Under the pieces are notes generated by a model that did not search any database, had not been told where the DNA came from, and was given only the letters and a program-made list of their open reading frames with translations. The translations under genes and the position numbers were made by a program. A stretch of DNA of 64,000 nt from positions 248,001 through 312,000 of the forward strand of contig OX352761.1 in the NCBI GenBank assembly GCA_947095585.1, in the 5' to 3' direction. This stretch comes from Nephrocerus scutellatus. Lineage: Eukaryota; Arthropoda; Insecta; Diptera; Pipunculidae. Below, one piece after another: positions 61,150 to 64,000 of this stretch. Position 1 is the stretch's first letter. The number at the start of each line of letters is the position of its first letter.

Positions 61150-61955
61150 CGTCAGCGATGGAATGTATTGGATTAGAAGTTGTACAAATTGGATTCAAAG
61201 ATAGATTCTTATCCATTGAAGCAGGGTCACATCGACTTCATAATCACGCATTTTGGAGAAAAGGGCTTGGTACTAAACTCTGTAAAATGGCTTTGAAATA
61301 TCGAGTGCTACAACTTTTCTTTCACCAAACTTGTGAAAGACTAATTCCACTTTTCCGTGAGATATGTCCGCGGAAACCATTCTGACAATCGTTGAATAGT
61401 TCTCGTGATTCAAGATACTTCAAAAGCTGACGATTAATCAACGTTTCCATCAACCAAGAAAAAAGGGACGTTAGTGCTATTAGTCTGTACGAAGGAAGAC
61501 ATTTTGGTTTGCGTTTTGATATAGGCTGGACAAATGCTGTTTTCCAACTACTCGAAAAGAGTTAAGAAGAATAGTGTAAGTAGAATAGCTAACGTATTGG
61601 TAATGTCAGCAATGAAGAACACCTCTTCAGAACTACCATTTGGACCAGCGGATTTGTGTATGCTGAGGTCACTTACTCTTAACTTAACTCTAGCAACTGC
61701 AATAGTACGAATGCAAATCTGTCCTTTCGAGTGTTCGATCTAGCTGCAAAATGTGCAGCAAGTAGATTGGCCTTGTCTTTAGAGCTGGCAGCTGGAATCA
61801 TTTCTGGCAGGCTTGCATTATGTCGGTCTTCCTCTGTGGGTCTTGCGTTGAACAACCGAAAGCTTACCTCCCTTTTTCTAGAAGCCTCCTTGCCACTTCA
61901 ATTATATCATCTATCATCCTTTGGCTTAATAGACCGATTAACTTGATGTGTGAAG
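61150..61955 (-). mobile_element. Jockey-like LINE relic, N-terminal half of RT
   Basis: Minus strand from 61830 reads SKDKANLLAAHFAARSNT (the KA..FA..F block before the RT). At 61700-61640 it reads LSIHKSAGPNGS, then WKTAFVQPISKRKPK and YRLIALTSLFSWLMETLINR (RPIxLTSxLSKxxExxI block). At 61400-61370 it reads LFNDCQNGFRGHIS (QxGFR block). After that the palm domain decays into a mosaic of frames. The open plus-strand frames across this region are shadows. Confidence 0.75.
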
Positions 61956-64000
61956 TAATCAAAAGTAAAGCCAACAATATGGACTTATGAGCACAGTATT
62001 CTACTTATATACTGTACTATATACAGGCATACATATTACATATATCCAATTTTTATCTATGTATATACAGATTATTACTTTTTTATACTATCGTTAAGTA
62101 TTGTTATTAAACAACGTCACAACAGCTAATCCAGATCACCGACAACAGTACAATCAATCAAAGCAAATCCATTGTTTGTGTCATTAACTCTTTCAAGTGG
62201 TTTCTGAAAATATTCCAGAAGTTTCCAATATCTCATTAATCAGACTTAAGCTTTTGGGATATTCGACGAACCGTTTGACCAACTGCAAGAGCTATCTCTG
62301 AACAACATTTTGTTTGTTTGGTTTTGTTTGTTTTATGTTTCATAAGCAAAGTCTAAGTGTATTGCTTTTTGGATGTTTAGCACATTCACAAAAAACATAC
62401 ATTCATATATTCGCATTATTTTTGTGGAAAACATTTTTTTAACATCACATTTTCTTACGACTTACGAATATGTAGAGAAATTCAAAAAATTGCGGAATAT
62501 ACTCTCCACATGTTCATACTGTAAGCCAGTTCACGTATCTATATGCCAATAAAATTTGCACATACAACAATTCTGTGCGATCTTGTGGATACAGATCAAA
62601 CCAAATTTTTTTGGTTACATCTCGGCATCTCGCGTGGGATGACGTTACAGTCGCACTTTTTGACTAATTGGCAAATTTTATAACAAAAATAATCACAATA
62701 TTCGGACTTAATGTCGTTAAGGCAAATGCCTTAATACCACACCCTGAAGTTGCTGGCCTTAACAGCACTAAAGTCGCTATTAGAAATATAGGTCTGCGAC
62801 AAATTATCTCTTATGAACACCATTATGAGCTTATACAGTGGAACTTTGTAAGAGCTTTTAAGTTGACAGTGGAACTTTGTAAGAGCTTTTAAGTTGACCA
62901 AACTGAAAACCTATAATCAATTATCCCTTGAACACTTGAAGAAGACAAAAAAGATCATAAAAATGAAAACATAAGGAATATAATCAACCATGAATTGCTT
63001 TATTAGACAATTCGGCCGAGCAGCCGAGCACTTTAAGGGTCCAGACCAGCCTCACCTAAATGATCCTGACTACACGATCTCAAAAAGGCCAACTTTCGGT
63101 GTCAAAGTTTTGACATTTTTAAAAAAAAAATTAATAGAGAATTCAAAAAATTCAGATTTCGTCTGCGGTTATCGTTGGATCTTTTTAGTCTGTGGCACAT
63201 ACGCAGTTGCCGCTTGCCGCTCTCAATAAATTCAAGTTCCACATATCCCACCAACTAAATTCGGTCCAAATGGACAATTCTATAATTAAAATGCCCTCGA
63301 AAATTATTCCTATTTGAATAACGAAAAAAAAATCTTTCCTATTTCTAACAACGGGAATGATAATCTTTTTATTACTTAAACGTTTCAGCGGCTCCAGCTG
63401 TTGGCAACTTGTTTAGCTCGCTGATGAGGTGGGAGATAGAACTCTTCCCCTCCATGGCACACAAACTATGTAAATCGTTCGGTTGACTTTCAATGCATTT
63501 TTTTTATTCTTTTTTGTTTGTTTACTGCAACCGAGCAAAGGGCAGACATTGATTGCACATTTTTCAGTGCATTCCTTACTCATAGTGTCTGTGGCATCCA
63601 CAAGTTGTGTTACAGAAAACAGATGTCTCATGGGAGCAGAGCGGCAGCAGTCAGCAGTCAGCAGCTAATCGAAACGTACAAAGCTCAAACGTTCAACAAA
63701 TTGTCTCGCTTCATTGATAATATCCGACACTCCAGTGCTGGATGGATGGATGGAGGACAGGCTGCTGATTGTTCTGGGAGGAGCATCGAATCAATTGAGG
63801 GAAATGTAGAAGTGCCTAACTGGAATGTATGTTCTTAGCATCGTTTTTCGAGTAACTTCTTGGTACTTCTTGGTAACGAACAACATTTAGTTGAATAAAT
63901 CAATCAATGACGTATTGTGTAGCCTTGAAAATATTTGTGCGGTGCTATCGGACGAAATTTTTAGGAAAATTTACTCAATAATTGTTAAATAGGGTTAATT
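61956..64000. other. No gene recognised at the right edge
   Basis: AT-rich DNA with the 31-base duplication at 62.84 kb. Open frames at 63000-63230 and 63518-63838 have no family signature, and the second overlaps an open frame on the opposite strand. Confidence 0.35.
62838..62899 (+). repeat. 31-base tandem duplication
   Basis: GTGGAACTTTGTAAGAGCTT then TTAAGTTGACA occurs twice head to tail with one mismatch at the end. Too short to say more. Confidence 0.85.

Noticed and set aside
61158..61946. Plus-strand small genes
   Set aside because: The opposite strand carries ordered reverse-transcriptase motifs, so the plus frames are shadows.

Overview
The window is AT-rich, gene-poor nuclear DNA from an insect, most likely a higher (brachyceran) fly. 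It has spliced minus-strand exons with consensus GT/AG sites and a Q/N-rich N-terminus. It also holds many decayed non-LTR retrotransposons, tRNA-derived SINEs and degenerate simple repeats. Nothing prokaryotic, viral or CRISPR-like is visible. The fly assignment is inference from exon style and retroelement types; I could not run a search.

One host gene is well supported. It runs on the minus strand, and I can place a 5'UTR/first coding exon (50374-49228) and three further coding exons (47560-47314, 46718-46605, 38301-38080). The splice phases agree at every junction. Together they encode about 450 residues: a disordered N-terminus followed by coiled coil. The residue pattern of the last two exons follows the JAKMIP (Janus kinase and microtubule-interacting protein) family across the splice junction, so I call it a JAKMIP-family gene. 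The 3' part of the protein is not visible, so positions 1-38079 are probably intron, or lie beyond the gene if a short isoform is used. The bases right of 50374 are 5' intron or upstream DNA.

Everything else recognisable is repeat-derived. At least fourteen LINE relics are readable from reverse transcriptase, endonuclease or RNase H motifs. RNase-H-bearing LOA/I-like copies lie at 4.6-5.9, 8.1-9.4, 25.6-26.5 and 41.1-42.8 kb, with a second related family at 18.8-19.7 and 47.8-49.0 kb. RTE-like pieces lie at 10.0, 33.3, 39.9 and 58.7-59.6 kb. Jockey/CR1-like RT pieces lie at 13.6-14.1, 53.3-53.8, 57.1-57.6 and 61.2-61.9 kb. A tRNA-derived SINE family appears about seven times.

Several dispersed families have no obvious name. 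These are a degenerate CTCAAGACCCC-type array at three loci (38.6-39.1, 45.0-45.9, 51.7-52.0 kb), a composite element with variable internal arrays (16.3, 44.9-46.0, 51.4-52.3, 54.2-54.6 kb), and a CpG-rich repeat of about 150 bp (18.25-18.48 and 53.94-54.19 kb). There is also an array of AAAAGTGA-like motifs with a perfect hairpin (60.0-60.5 kb). An RTE insertion at 33.27-33.62 kb is the cleanest mobile-element event: it has a perfect 12-bp target duplication and a related unoccupied copy of the host repeat at 12.8 kb.

I did not find a convincing new multi-gene system. The most useful leads are the gene model with its upstream ORFs and possible short isoform, and the unnamed repeat families.
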